DNA from: an uncultured Sphingomonadaceae bacterium
GTDB taxonomy: Bacteria > Pseudomonadota > Alphaproteobacteria > Sphingomonadales > Sphingomonadaceae
Reading direction: 5' to 3'
Assembly (NCBI GenBank): GCA_903871605.1
Contig: CAIQHF010000039.1
Span: 1 to 32,114 of the forward strand
DNA: 32,114 nucleotides
In this document: positions 23,546-30,129 of the stretch, one piece after another
Numbering within the stretch: the first letter of the stretch is position 1
Layout: every line of letters starts with the position of its first letter
Notes under the pieces: generated by a model
The model's input: the letters and a program-made list of their open reading frames with translations, nothing else
What the model was told of the DNA's origin: nothing
Databases searched by the model: none
Translations under genes and position numbers: made by a program

Positions 23546-23655
23546 AAACCCGTCTATCTCCAGCCGGCTTGCGTGGGAAGCCGGGGCCCACTGCCCCGCA
23601 GAACCACGACTGCACGTCGAAAAGGTCGGCCATGGGAAGCCCCCATGTCCGGAAA
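23546..23655 (-). promoter_or_regulatory. Structured 5' leader of rpsU with an overlapping upstream frame
   Basis: Between the predicted transcription start and the rpsU ATG are two hairpins: CATGGG-loop of 5-CCCATG (23631-23647) and CCGGCTT-loop of 7-AAGCCGG (23564-23584). The ATG inside the first stem (23633) opens a 65-codon frame ([18 protein letters not shown]...) that runs past the rpsU start and ends at 23436 in another frame. Whether the frame is translated cannot be told; the hairpins are seen directly. Confidence 0.4.
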
Positions 23656-23661
23656 GGGCGC

Positions 23662-23690
23662 GCCCTAGCAGGGTCGGCGATTCGGGGCAA
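23662..23690 (-). promoter_or_regulatory. Housekeeping promoter of rpsU
   Basis: Minus strand: TTGCCC (23685-23690), 17-base spacer, TAGGGC (23662-23667) in the context TGCTAGGGCGCG. The combination of TTGxCC with a TAGGGC-type -10 followed by GC-rich bases is usual in sphingomonad housekeeping genes (from general familiarity with these genomes). Transcription is expected near 23655. Confidence 0.5.
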
Positions 23691-23754
23691 GGTGGGCGGG
23701 AGGGATTCGCACCCCATCCGTCTTCCGTCGGGATGACGGGTCGTAGGGAGGGCG

Positions 23755-25377
23755 TTACGCAATCATCCGTCGCAGCGTCTCGATCAGGTCCGCCTCGTGC
23801 GCGGGCTTGTCGGTACGGATGCGGCTGATCCGCGGGAAGCGCATTGCGAGCCCCGATTTGTGGCGCTTCGACTCGTGGATCGAATCGAACGCGACCTCGA
23901 GCACCAGCGTCTTCTCGACCTCGCGCACCGGCCCGAAGCGCTGGACGGTCGCGTTGCGGACGAAGCGGTCCAGCCCCTTGAGCTCCTCGTCGGTGAAGCC
24001 CGAATACGCCTTGCCGACGGGGAGCAGCTCGCCGCCTTCGTCGGGCGGCGCGGTCCAGCAACCGAAGGTATAGTCCGAATAGAAGCTCGAGCGTTTGCCG
24101 TGGCCGCGCTGCGCGTACATCATCACGCAATCGGCGACGAGCGGATCGCGCTTCCACTTGTACCAATAGCCGGTGCGGCGCCCCGCAATATAGGGCGAGT
24201 CGCGGCGCTTGAGCATCACCCCCTCGATCGCGGCGTCGCGCGCACCGAGGCGGATCTCGCCGAGCGCGGCAAAATCCGCGGCCTCGATGATCGCCGAGAC
24301 ATCGAAGCGATCGGCCGGCAGCCCGGTCGCGAACGCCTCGAGCCGCGCGCGCCGCTCGGTCCACGGCAGCGCGCGCAGATCCTCGCCGCCGTCGAACAGG
24401 ATGTCGTAGAGCCGCACGAACGCTGGAAACTCGGCCTGCATCCTGGCCGTCACCGTCTTGCGGCCCAATCGCTGCTGGAGCGCGTTGAAGCTCGCGGTCT
24501 CACCGCCATGCTCGGAACGCCCCTGCCCCTCGCCGCGAACCAGCAGCTCGCCGTCGAGCACGCCGTGCGCGGTGAAGGCGGCGGCGACGTCGGGAAAACT
24601 GCCGGTGATGTCGTCGCCCGCGCGGCTGAACAGCCGGGTCTCACCGCCGATGCCGACGAGCTGGATGCGAATCCCGTCCCATTTCCATTCGGCGGCATAG
24701 TCGGCGAGATCGACCACGCCCTCCTCGAGCGGGTGCGCGAGCATGAACGGGCGGAACACCGGGAGGTTTTCGGCGACGGGGCGCTCGCCGGTGCCCTCGG
24801 CCCAGGCGAAAAGCGGCGCATAGGGGGGCGTGAGCCCGTGCCACAGCTCCTCGACCTCGTCGACCTCGAGACCGAACGCCTGCGCCAGCGCGGTCTTGGC
24901 GAGCCGCGCCGAGACGCCGACGCGCAACGCCCCGGTCGCCAGCTTGATCAGCGCATAGCGACCCGACGAATCGAGATGGTCGAGCATCGCGGCGAGGCCT
25001 GGGCCGGCCTGTCCGCGCGGCAAGCTGTTGAGGCGGTCGATCGCACCCGAGACGGTCAGCGTACCGTCGTCGGTGTCGGCGGGCTCATGCCCACCCTCCT
25101 GGTCACGCTTGGGCCACATCAGCGCGACGGTCTCGGCGAGATCGCCGACGAAGTCGCGGCTCATCGCGAACAATTCGGGGTCGACGCGCTCGGCGACCAT
25201 CTGGTGGATCGCCGCCGACTTGACCGCCTTGATGTCGACCGCCCCCGTCATCGCCGCCATCGCCCAGCCGCGATCGGGATCGGGGGTCGCGCGCAGATAG
25301 TCGGCGATCAGCTTGAGCTTGGCGTTGCGCGACCGCGTGTAGACGAGCCCGTCGAGCAGCTTGGCGAAGTCGCGCAT
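23755..25377 (-). CDS. ATP-dependent DNA ligase (cisplatin damage response type)
   Basis: A 540-residue nick-sealing enzyme of the bacterial LigB/LigC-like class annotated as cisplatin damage response ligase. An N-terminal helical DNA-binding domain (1-200; [28 protein letters not shown]) precedes the catalytic core. Seen: motif [13 protein letters not shown] with adenylated Lys232, [16 protein letters not shown] (motif Ia region), VLDGELLV (motif III), [12 protein letters not shown] (motif IV) and [10 protein letters not shown] (motif V), then the OB-fold domain to the end. In many alphaproteobacteria it sits beside an exonuclease and a DEXH helicase gene; neither is present here. The ATG at 25377 lacks a clear ribosome site (CCCTCGCCCT precedes it). 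Confidence 0.93.
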   Translation of the reverse strand: MRDFAKLLDGLVYTRSRNAKLKLIADYLRATPDPDRGWAMAAMTGAVDIKAVKSAAIHQMVAERVDPELFAMSRDFVGDLAETVALMWPKRDQEGGHEPADTDDGTLTVSGAIDRLNSLPRGQAGPGLAAMLDHLDSSGRYALIKLATGALRVGVSARLAKTALAQAFGLEVDEVEELWHGLTPPYAPLFAWAEGTGERPVAENLPVFRPFMLAHPLEEGVVDLADYAAEWKWDGIRIQLVGIGGETRLFSRAGDDITGSFPDVAAAFTAHGVLDGELLVRGEGQGRSEHGGETASFNALQQRLGRKTVTARMQAEFPAFVRLYDILFDGGEDLRALPWTERRARLEAFATGLPADRFDVSAIIEAADFAALGEIRLGARDAAIEGVMLKRRDSPYIAGRRTGYWYKWKRDPLVADCVMMYAQRGHGKRSSFYSDYTFGCWTAPPDEGGELLPVGKAYSGFTDEELKGLDRFVRNATVQRFGPVREVEKTLVLEVAFDSIHESKRHKSGLAMRFPRISRIRTDKPAHEADLIETLRRMIA

Positions 25378-25433
25378 AGGGCGAGGGTGGGCCTTTCCCG
25401 GGGATTATGAAAGAACCCGGATCGCGCCCCGCC

Positions 25434-25510
25434 GTTCCCCGGCGAAAGCCTGGGTCCAGGGTTGCACGCGCGACGCCCGAAGCTCTGGACCCCGGCTTTC
25501 GCCGGGGAAC
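25434..25510. repeat. Intergenic palindromic repeat B3
   Basis: Arms GTTCCCCGGCGAAAGCCTGG (25434-25453) and CCCCGGCTTTCGCCGGGGAA (25490-25509) are inverted copies with one mismatch in the compared part; CTGGACC/GGTCCAG continue the pairing inward. It lies between dps (stop 25534) and the DNA-ligase gene, upstream of the ligase start by 56 bases. Confidence 0.88.
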
Positions 25511-25533
25511 AGGCTCGCGGAAGTGCGGTCGCC

Positions 25534-26034
25534 TCACCCCTTGCGTGCGGCCTCGAACAGGAACCAGGCGCGCTCCTCGGCCTGATCGACCCATTCGTCG
25601 AGCATCGACGAGGTCGCGGTGTCGCCGGCGTCCTCGACCTTGGCGCGCGTCTCGCGGAACTGCTGGATCAGCGCGAGATTGTCGTCGCGCAGCTCGGCGA
25701 GCATCGCCTCGGGGCCGACGAACTCCTGGTCGTTGTCCTTGATCGTCTGGTGACGGCTGACGTCGCCGATCGAGCGCAGCGTGGTGTTGCCGGTCTTGCG
25801 GACGCGCTCGGCGACCGCGTCGGTGATCGCCAGGATCTGCGTCGCCTGATCATCGAGCATCAGGTGATAGTCGCGGAAATGCGGACCCGACATGTGCCAG
25901 TGGAAATTCTTGGTCTTGAGATAGAGTGCGTAGAGATCGGCGAGCGACGTGTTGAGCGCGTCGGCGGCGGTGCCGACATTCTTGGCGGGCAGGTCGGTCG
26001 GCGTATCGAGCGCGGTGGCAGGCTGCTGGACCAT
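25534..26034 (-). CDS. dps: Dps family DNA-binding ferritin-like protein
   Basis: Stores iron and shields DNA in stress; forms a 12-subunit shell. The 166-residue protein has the full inter-subunit ferroxidase set in the standard spacing: His45, His57, Asp61, Asp72 and Glu76 (NFHWHMSGPHFRDYHLMLDDQ and TDAVAERV). The N-terminal extension (1-20, MVQQPATALDTPTDLPAKNV) has only one lysine, so DNA binding by a Lys-rich tail is doubtful. The ATG at 26034 is preferred: GGAG lies 9 bases upstream, and the longer frame upstream covers the promoter. An EcfG-like promoter lies at 26075-26099. Confidence 0.95.
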   Translation of the reverse strand: MVQQPATALDTPTDLPAKNVGTAADALNTSLADLYALYLKTKNFHWHMSGPHFRDYHLMLDDQATQILAITDAVAERVRKTGNTTLRSIGDVSRHQTIKDNDQEFVGPEAMLAELRDDNLALIQQFRETRAKVEDAGDTATSSMLDEWVDQAEERAWFLFEAARKG

Positions 26035-26074
26035 AGGACGTATCTCCGGGTTGGTGATCTTGGTTCGGCTCCAT

Positions 26075-26099
26075 AACGAGCTAGGCCGCCAAGGGTTCG
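26075..26099 (-). promoter_or_regulatory. Candidate EcfG (general stress) promoter of dps
   Basis: Minus strand: CGAAC (26095-26099), 16 bases, CGTT (26075-26078). The alphaproteobacterial general-stress sigma factor EcfG recognises GGAAC-N16/17-CGTT (published consensus), so this differs at one position. It is 41 bases before the dps start codon, and dps is a usual member of that regulon. Confidence 0.5.
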
Positions 26100-26146
26100 C
26101 CGAAAAGAGGCGGAGTCGCCGAATTCTCCCAATGTCTGTGATCGGA

Positions 26147-26713
26147 TCAGACGAGGCCGAGCGCACCGATCACCAGGAAAAGGCCGGCGAGCGCGAGCAC
26201 GGCCCCCGCACCGATCCGGATCGCGCGCATCGGCACCGACGTCGGCCAGCGCTCGCCGAGCACGACCGCGGGCGCATTGGCGAGCGTCACGCCCGCCGCG
26301 GCACCGACTGCGGCGAGCAGCGGATGCCCGCTGCCCGCAGCGATCGCCCCGGTGACGAACTGCGTCTTGTCGCCGAGCGCGAGGATGAAGAACGACCCGG
26401 CCGACGACGCGAACGCACCCAGCGTCCAGCGATCGATCGACGGCGGGGGCTTGACGCGGAAGGCGGCGCCCGACGCGGCGAGGATCAGCCCGACGCCGGC
26501 CATCATCTGGATCGCGCGGTGATTGACATGGAGCGCGACCTCGGCGCCGAGCGCCGCCGCGATCGCCATGTTGAGCAGCGACGCGAGCGCGATCCCGGCG
26601 AGCACCGCGGCGGGCCTGCGGAAGCGCTCGCCGAGCAGCACGGCGAGCAATTGCGTGCGGTCACCCAGCTCGGCGAGCAGCGCGACGACGAAGGCGGGTA
26701 CCAGCGCGTCCAT
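26147..26713 (-). CDS. TMEM165/GDT1 family (UPF0016) cation transporter
   Basis: A 188-residue membrane protein of the family that includes the manganese exporter MneA and the human Golgi Mn/Ca transporter TMEM165. It has six hydrophobic segments in two inverted halves. Each half should carry an E-x-G-D-[KR]-[ST] signature. The first is intact (ELGDRT, 15-20). The second reads ALGDKT (112-117), with Ala in the position of the glutamate. Manganese export is the likely role by family, but the altered motif makes this uncertain. It follows the small unknown gene by 27 bases on the same strand, and dps lies downstream. Confidence 0.85.
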   Translation of the reverse strand: MDALVPAFVVALLAELGDRTQLLAVLLGERFRRPAAVLAGIALASLLNMAIAAALGAEVALHVNHRAIQMMAGVGLILAASGAAFRVKPPPSIDRWTLGAFASSAGSFFILALGDKTQFVTGAIAAGSGHPLLAAVGAAAGVTLANAPAVVLGERWPTSVPMRAIRIGAGAVLALAGLFLVIGALGLV

Positions 26714-26740
26714 ATCAGCAAAAGCCGCGCGGCAGGACCG

Positions 26741-27067
26741 TCATCCGGCGAGGCGGACCAGCACCGAGGCGAGCCAGCTTACGCCCGCCTGTTCGTCGAC
26801 CGCCTCGCAGCCGATCGAATCGCGCAGCCGCTCGATCCACGGACCGACCGCGGCGCCGCGCCCGCCCGCGCCGAGCGCCACCGACAGGCCTTCGGCGAGG
26901 CGCTGCACCGGGTTCAGGCCATAGTCGCCCGCGAGCGAAGCGATCGCGTCGGCATGCGCTGCGGCGCCGAGCGTGCCGCGCGCCGCGAGCGCCTGTTCGA
27001 GCGCATCGAGCCGATCGCACAAATTCGCGCGCACCAGCATCATTCCATCGCTCGGCGACCGGGACAT
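26741..27067 (-). CDS. Hypothetical protein, 108 residues
   Basis: I do not recognise this protein. It is a mostly helical, Ala/Leu-rich soluble sequence (MSRSPSDGMMLVRANLCDRLDALEQ and on) with two cysteines (Cys17, Cys87) and no signal peptide or membrane helix. CGGAGAGAGCC before the ATG at 27067 is a good ribosome site, and codon use matches the neighbours, so it is very likely a real gene. It is followed by the TMEM165-like transporter gene and probably co-transcribed with it. The promoter region resembles that of dps. Confidence 0.75.
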   Translation of the reverse strand: MSRSPSDGMMLVRANLCDRLDALEQALAARGTLGAAAHADAIASLAGDYGLNPVQRLAEGLSVALGAGGRGAAVGPWIERLRDSIGCEAVDEQAGVSWLASVLVRLAG

Positions 27068-27088
27068 GGCTCTCTCCGTTGTTCGTCT

Positions 27089-27113
27089 GACGAGCCTAGG
27101 CGGGGGAGGTTGC
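27089..27113 (-). promoter_or_regulatory. Possible EcfG-like promoter of the 108-residue protein
   Basis: Minus strand: GCAAC (27109-27113), 16 bases, CGTC (27089-27092). Two mismatches to GGAAC-N16/17-CGTT. The spacer ends GCCTAGGCT before CGT, close to the GCCTAGCT before CGTT in the dps promoter. Weak alone; the resemblance to the dps site raises it somewhat. Confidence 0.25.
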
Positions 27114-27137
27114 AGTCGCGTTAAGGGGCGGCGATAC

Positions 27138-27207
27138 TTGACATGCGCGCCGTCCTGCCGCAGGAGCCCGGCCGATCGAGCGGCGGCAGCGCCGCTTTTG
27201 CTTTTTT
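27138..27207 (+). promoter_or_regulatory. rpmG upstream region: -35-like box and hairpin with T run
   Basis: A perfect TTGACA (27138-27143) is followed 17 bases later by CAGGAG, a poor -10. At 27179-27196 AGCGGCG-GCAG-CGCCGCT forms a seven-pair hairpin directly followed by TTTGCTTTTTT (27197-27207), the shape of an intrinsic terminator. It lies 62 bases before the rpmG ATG, with no gene upstream on this strand to terminate. Confidence 0.4.
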
Positions 27208-27268
27208 GGCGATTCGGCGAGATCGGCGTGTCCGGCGGCGAAGCGCATGACAGACTTCAGAGGGCATC

Positions 27269-27436
27269 ATGGCCAAGCCGACCACCGTCAAGATCAAGCT
27301 CGTCTCGACCGCCGACACCGGCTTCTTCTACGTGACGAAGAAGAATCCGCGGACCAAGACCGAGAAGCTCAGCTTCCAGAAGTACGATCCCGTCGTGCGC
27401 AAGCATGTCGAGTTCAAGGAAACCAAGATCAAGTGA
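27269..27436 (+). CDS. rpmG: 50S ribosomal protein L33
   Basis: A 55-residue ribosomal protein of the large subunit near the E site. Sequence [20 protein letters not shown], then [21 protein letters not shown] and an ETKIK end is the standard alphaproteobacterial L33. It has no cysteines, so it is the zinc-independent (C-minus) form and would not respond to zinc starvation. AGAGGGCATC precedes the ATG. It stands alone: divergent from the 108-residue gene, convergent with divK. A hairpin terminator follows at 27483-27508. Confidence 0.97.
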   Translation: MAKPTTVKIKLVSTADTGFFYVTKKNPRTKTEKLSFQKYDPVVRKHVEFKETKIK

Positions 27437-27482
27437 TCCTGTCGCCGCGGGCCTGAGGCTTGCGGCGGACCACCGGTTCGAC

Positions 27483-27508
27483 GGGGCGCCGCAGCGATGC
27501 GGCGCCCC
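27483..27508 (+). terminator. Intrinsic-type terminator between rpmG and divK
   Basis: A perfect ten-pair stem GGGGCGCCGC-AGCGAT-GCGGCGCCCC with a 6-base loop, 46 bases after the rpmG stop and 49 before the divK stop. Only two T residues follow on the plus strand, so it may be bidirectional or need help. Confidence 0.6.
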
Positions 27509-27557
27509 TTGTCGTGTTGGGCCGCGCGCGCACCGCCCCCGCTGCGCTTGACCGGCG

Positions 27558-27929
27558 TCAGCAAGCCGGCGCCAGCCCCTCCACCGCCTCGATGAAGCGC
27601 ATCAGCGAGATCGGCTTGGACACATAGGCGGCGGCGCCGGCGTCTCGCGCTGCCGTCTCGTCGGCCGGCGAGGCATAGGCGGTGACCGCGAGAATCGGGA
27701 TGGCCGCCAGTTCGGGGTCGGCCTTCAGCGCGGCGATCAGCGCGAGCCCGCTGACGTGCGGCAGTTGGATGTCCATGATGATCAGATCGGGCATGATGTC
27801 GCGCGCGCGCGCGATCGCCTCGCCGCCGTCGCGCACGGGCGTCGGCTCATAGTCGTGCACCTCGAGCAGGTCGCAGAACAGCTTGAGATTAAGTTCGTTG
27901 TCCTCGACAACGAGCACCTTGCCCGGCAA
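27558..27929 (-). CDS. divK: Single-domain response regulator DivK
   Basis: Stand-alone receiver domain that governs the DivJ/PleC-CtrA cell-cycle pathway in alphaproteobacteria (family knowledge). The 123-residue protein KVLVVEDNELNLKLFCDLLE and on, with phosphorylated Asp53 in IIMDIQLPHVSG, acidic pair Glu9/Asp10, Thr83 (AVTAYA) and Lys105 (YVSKP), matches DivK closely. The start appears to be a TTG at 27929 (first residues PGKVLVVED), with AAAGGA nine bases upstream. A GTG three codons later would cut into the first beta strand. It is divergent from the DUF3572 gene with only 39 bases between, an arrangement often seen in sphingomonads. Confidence 0.92.
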   Translation of the reverse strand: MPGKVLVVEDNELNLKLFCDLLEVHDYEPTPVRDGGEAIARARDIMPDLIIMDIQLPHVSGLALIAALKADPELAAIPILAVTAYASPADETAARDAGAAAYVSKPISLMRFIEAVEGLAPAC

Positions 27930-27968
27930 AGCCGCTTATCCTTTCAGAGACTGGCCCGAGATTAGGCG

Positions 27969-28241
27969 ATGCGCGCGCGCGACACAAATCATCCCGATGC
28001 CCAGGCACTGGCGCTTTCCGCGCTGGCCTGGACGCTGTCGGACGCCGTGCGCGCCGAGCGGCTGCTCGCGCTGACCGGACTCGATTCGGACGGGCTGCGC
28101 GCGCGCGCCGGCGATCCCGCGCTGCTCGCCGCGGTGCTCGGCTTCCTCGCGCAGCACGAGCCCGACCTCACCGGCTGCGCCGACGCGCTGGCTGTCCGCC
28201 CGGAGGCGCTGATCGCCGCCCAACAGGAACTCGAAGCATGA
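27969..28241 (+). CDS. DUF3572 family protein
   Basis: A 90-residue helical protein of unknown function. The pattern DAQALALSALAWTLSDAVRAERLLALTGLDSDGLRARAGDPALLAAVLGFLAQHEPDLTGCADALAVRPEALIAA is the DUF3572 signature (family found in alphaproteobacteria). No signal or membrane helix. The next gene starts inside its stop codon (ATGA), so the two are likely translated together. Confidence 0.85.
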   Translation: MRARDTNHPDAQALALSALAWTLSDAVRAERLLALTGLDSDGLRARAGDPALLAAVLGFLAQHEPDLTGCADALAVRPEALIAAQQELEA

Positions 28242-28906
28242 CCCGCCCCCTCCTCATCACCGATTGCGACGAGGTGCTGCTGCACATGGTCGCGCACTTC
28301 CGCGACTGGCTCGACGAGGCGCACGGCATCGACTTCGCCATCGCCGACGAGAATTGGGGCGAGGCACTGGTCCGCCGCGACACTGGCGAGACGGTGCCGA
28401 TGACCGACGTCTGGCCCTATCTCGACAGCTTCTTCGATACCGAGATGGAGCGCCAGACGCCGGTGAAGGGCATGATCGAGGCGCTCGATCTGATCACCGC
28501 GCATGCCGACATCGTCGTGCTCACCAACCTGCCCGATCATCGCCGCCAGCCGCGGATCGACCAGCTCGCGCGCCACGGCATCGGCCACGAGGTCTATTGC
28601 AACCAGGGCGGCAAGGGCGCCGCGCTCGCCGCGATCCTCGAGGCGCACAGGCCGCCGGTCGCGGTGTTCGTCGACGACCTCGCCTTACAGCACCGCTCGG
28701 TCGCGGAGGCGACGCCCGAGGTCTGGCGGCTGCACATGATCGCCGAGCCGCTGATCGCGCCCGGCCGCCCGCAGGCACCCGACGCGCATGCGCGGATCGA
28801 CGACTGGGCGCATGCCACCGACTGGATCCTCGCGCGCTTCGCCGAGGGCCGGCCGGCGCCCGCTACTGCCGGCGCGGGCTTGACCGGCGCGACGCACGCG
28901 GCATAG
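28238..28906 (+). CDS. HAD superfamily hydrolase
   Basis: A 222-residue hydrolase, probably a phosphatase. Seen: motif I DCDEVLL (9-15) with nucleophile Asp9 and acid/base Asp11, motif II Thr in VVLTNLPDH (93-101 region), motif III Lys in GGKGAAL, and motif IV acidic pair in VFVDDLALQ. A helical cap segment lies between motifs I and II (about 16-85; DWLDEAHGIDFAIADENWGEAL and on), so it resembles the C1 cap type. The substrate is unknown. Its last 25 residues are an Ala/Gly/Thr tail. It overlaps the DUF3572 stop and ends 7 bases before the RidA-family start. Confidence 0.85.
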   Translation: MTRPLLITDCDEVLLHMVAHFRDWLDEAHGIDFAIADENWGEALVRRDTGETVPMTDVWPYLDSFFDTEMERQTPVKGMIEALDLITAHADIVVLTNLPDHRRQPRIDQLARHGIGHEVYCNQGGKGAALAAILEAHRPPVAVFVDDLALQHRSVAEATPEVWRLHMIAEPLIAPGRPQAPDAHARIDDWAHATDWILARFAEGRPAPATAGAGLTGATHAA

Positions 28907-28913
28907 CGGCGGC

Positions 28914-29381
28914 ATGGATATCGACGCGAAACTCGCCGAACTCGGCCTCACCCTCCCCAAGGCGGCCGCCCCCGTCGCGGCCTATGTCCCCGCTGTCGAG
29001 GCGGGCGGGCTGCTCTACGTCTCCGGCCAGCTGCCCTTCGATCCCGACGGCCAGCTGATGACTGGCCGGCTCGACGGGCCGGCCGATGTCGAGCGCGGCA
29101 CCAAGGCGGCCGCGCGCTGCGGGCTGATGCTGGTCGCACAGATCAAGGCGGCGCTCGGCGGCTCGCTCGACCGGGTCGAGCGGATCGTCAAGCTCGGCGG
29201 ATTCGTCGCCTCGGGCGCCGACTTCACCGATCAGCCCAAGGTGATCAATGGCGCCTCCGAGCTGATGGTCGCGCTGTTCGGCGAGGCGGGAAAGCATGCG
29301 CGCTCTGCCGTCGGCGTGCCGGTCTTGCCGCTCGGCGCGGCGGTGGAAGTGGATGCGATCGTCGCGCTTCGCGACGCTTGA
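28914..29381 (+). CDS. RidA family protein (YjgF/YER057c/UK114)
   Basis: A 155-residue protein of the Rid family. Members of the archetypal group hydrolyse reactive enamine/imine intermediates released by PLP enzymes. The N-terminus MDIDAKLAELGLTLPKAAAPVAAYVPAVEAGGLLYVSGQLPFDPDG and the end KHARSAVGVPVLPLGAAVEVDAIVAL are typical, with the substrate-binding Arg in HARSAVGV. The extra N-terminal LAELGLTLP segment and length over 150 place it in a longer subgroup (Rid4-7-like), some of which lack deaminase activity. The downstream phosphodiesterase gene begins inside its end (29-base overlap). Confidence 0.92.
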   Translation: MDIDAKLAELGLTLPKAAAPVAAYVPAVEAGGLLYVSGQLPFDPDGQLMTGRLDGPADVERGTKAAARCGLMLVAQIKAALGGSLDRVERIVKLGGFVASGADFTDQPKVINGASELMVALFGEAGKHARSAVGVPVLPLGAAVEVDAIVALRDA

Positions 29382-30129
29382 CCGCAGGCTGGCGCCGGCG
29401 CCCGAGCCGGCGCGCGTCGCGCTGCTGCGATCGCACGACATCGCGCATCGCGGGCTGTGGGGCCCGGGCGTTCCCGAAAACAGTCTCGCCGCGGCGTCCG
29501 CGGCGGTCCGCGGCGGCTTCGGGATCGAATGCGACGTCCGCCTGTCGCGCGACGGCACCGTCATCGTCTTCCACGATTCGGACATGCAGCGGATGACGGG
29601 GCGGCCGGGGCGCCTCGCCGAGCTGCCGTCCGATGCGATCGTCGCACGGCGCTTCGTCAACAGCGACGAACGGATCCCGACGCTCGCGCAGCTGCTCGAA
29701 CGGATCGCCGGCCGGGTCCCGCTGCTCATCGAGATCAAGACCGACACGCTCGCGCAGACCGCGCCGCTCTGCCTTGCGGTGCGTCGCGCGCTCGAGGGCT
29801 ATCGCGGCGCCTGCGCCGTGATGGGGTTCAACCCCGAGGTCGCGCACTGGTTCGCGACGCATGCGCCCAGGATCGTCCGCGGCCTCGTGATGACCGAGCA
29901 TCACGAGACGCGCAGACGCGCGGTGCGCGATGCGATCCTGCGCCGCCTTGCGGTCCGGCGCGCGAGACCCGATTTCCTCGCTTATGATGTGCGCTTCCTC
30001 CCATCCGCCCTTCCCGCCGCGCTCCGCCTGCGGGGGTTGCCGGTGTTGAGCTGGACGGTGCGCACGCCGCAGGACCGCGCGATCGCCGCGCGTTTTGCCG
30101 ATCGCCCGATCTTCGAGCAGACCGCGTGA
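29353..30129 (+). CDS. Glycerophosphodiester phosphodiesterase family protein
   Basis: Cleaves glycerophosphodiesters to glycerol 3-phosphate and an alcohol (family role). The 258-residue TIM-barrel enzyme shows IAHRGLWGPGVPENSLAA with His32, Arg33, Glu42 and Asn43, the metal site IECDVRLSRDG (Glu59, Asp61), and the second catalytic histidine in VFHDSDMQRMTG (His74). LLIEIKT carries the third metal glutamate. It has no signal peptide, so it is cytoplasmic. The ATG at 29353 is chosen: it overlaps the RidA gene by 29 bases and is preceded by GGTGGAAGTGG. An in-frame ATG at 29296 would lie well inside RidA. Its TGA overlaps the next GTG (GTGA). Confidence 0.9.
   Translation: MRSSRFATLDRRLAPAPEPARVALLRSHDIAHRGLWGPGVPENSLAAASAAVRGGFGIECDVRLSRDGTVIVFHDSDMQRMTGRPGRLAELPSDAIVARRFVNSDERIPTLAQLLERIAGRVPLLIEIKTDTLAQTAPLCLAVRRALEGYRGACAVMGFNPEVAHWFATHAPRIVRGLVMTEHHETRRRAVRDAILRRLAVRRARPDFLAYDVRFLPSALPAALRLRGLPVLSWTVRTPQDRAIAARFADRPIFEQTA

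Noticed and set aside
23436-23633. The 65-codon frame upstream of rpsU as a real gene
   Set aside because: It overlaps S21 and most of it is a shadow of that gene; kept only as a possible leader element.
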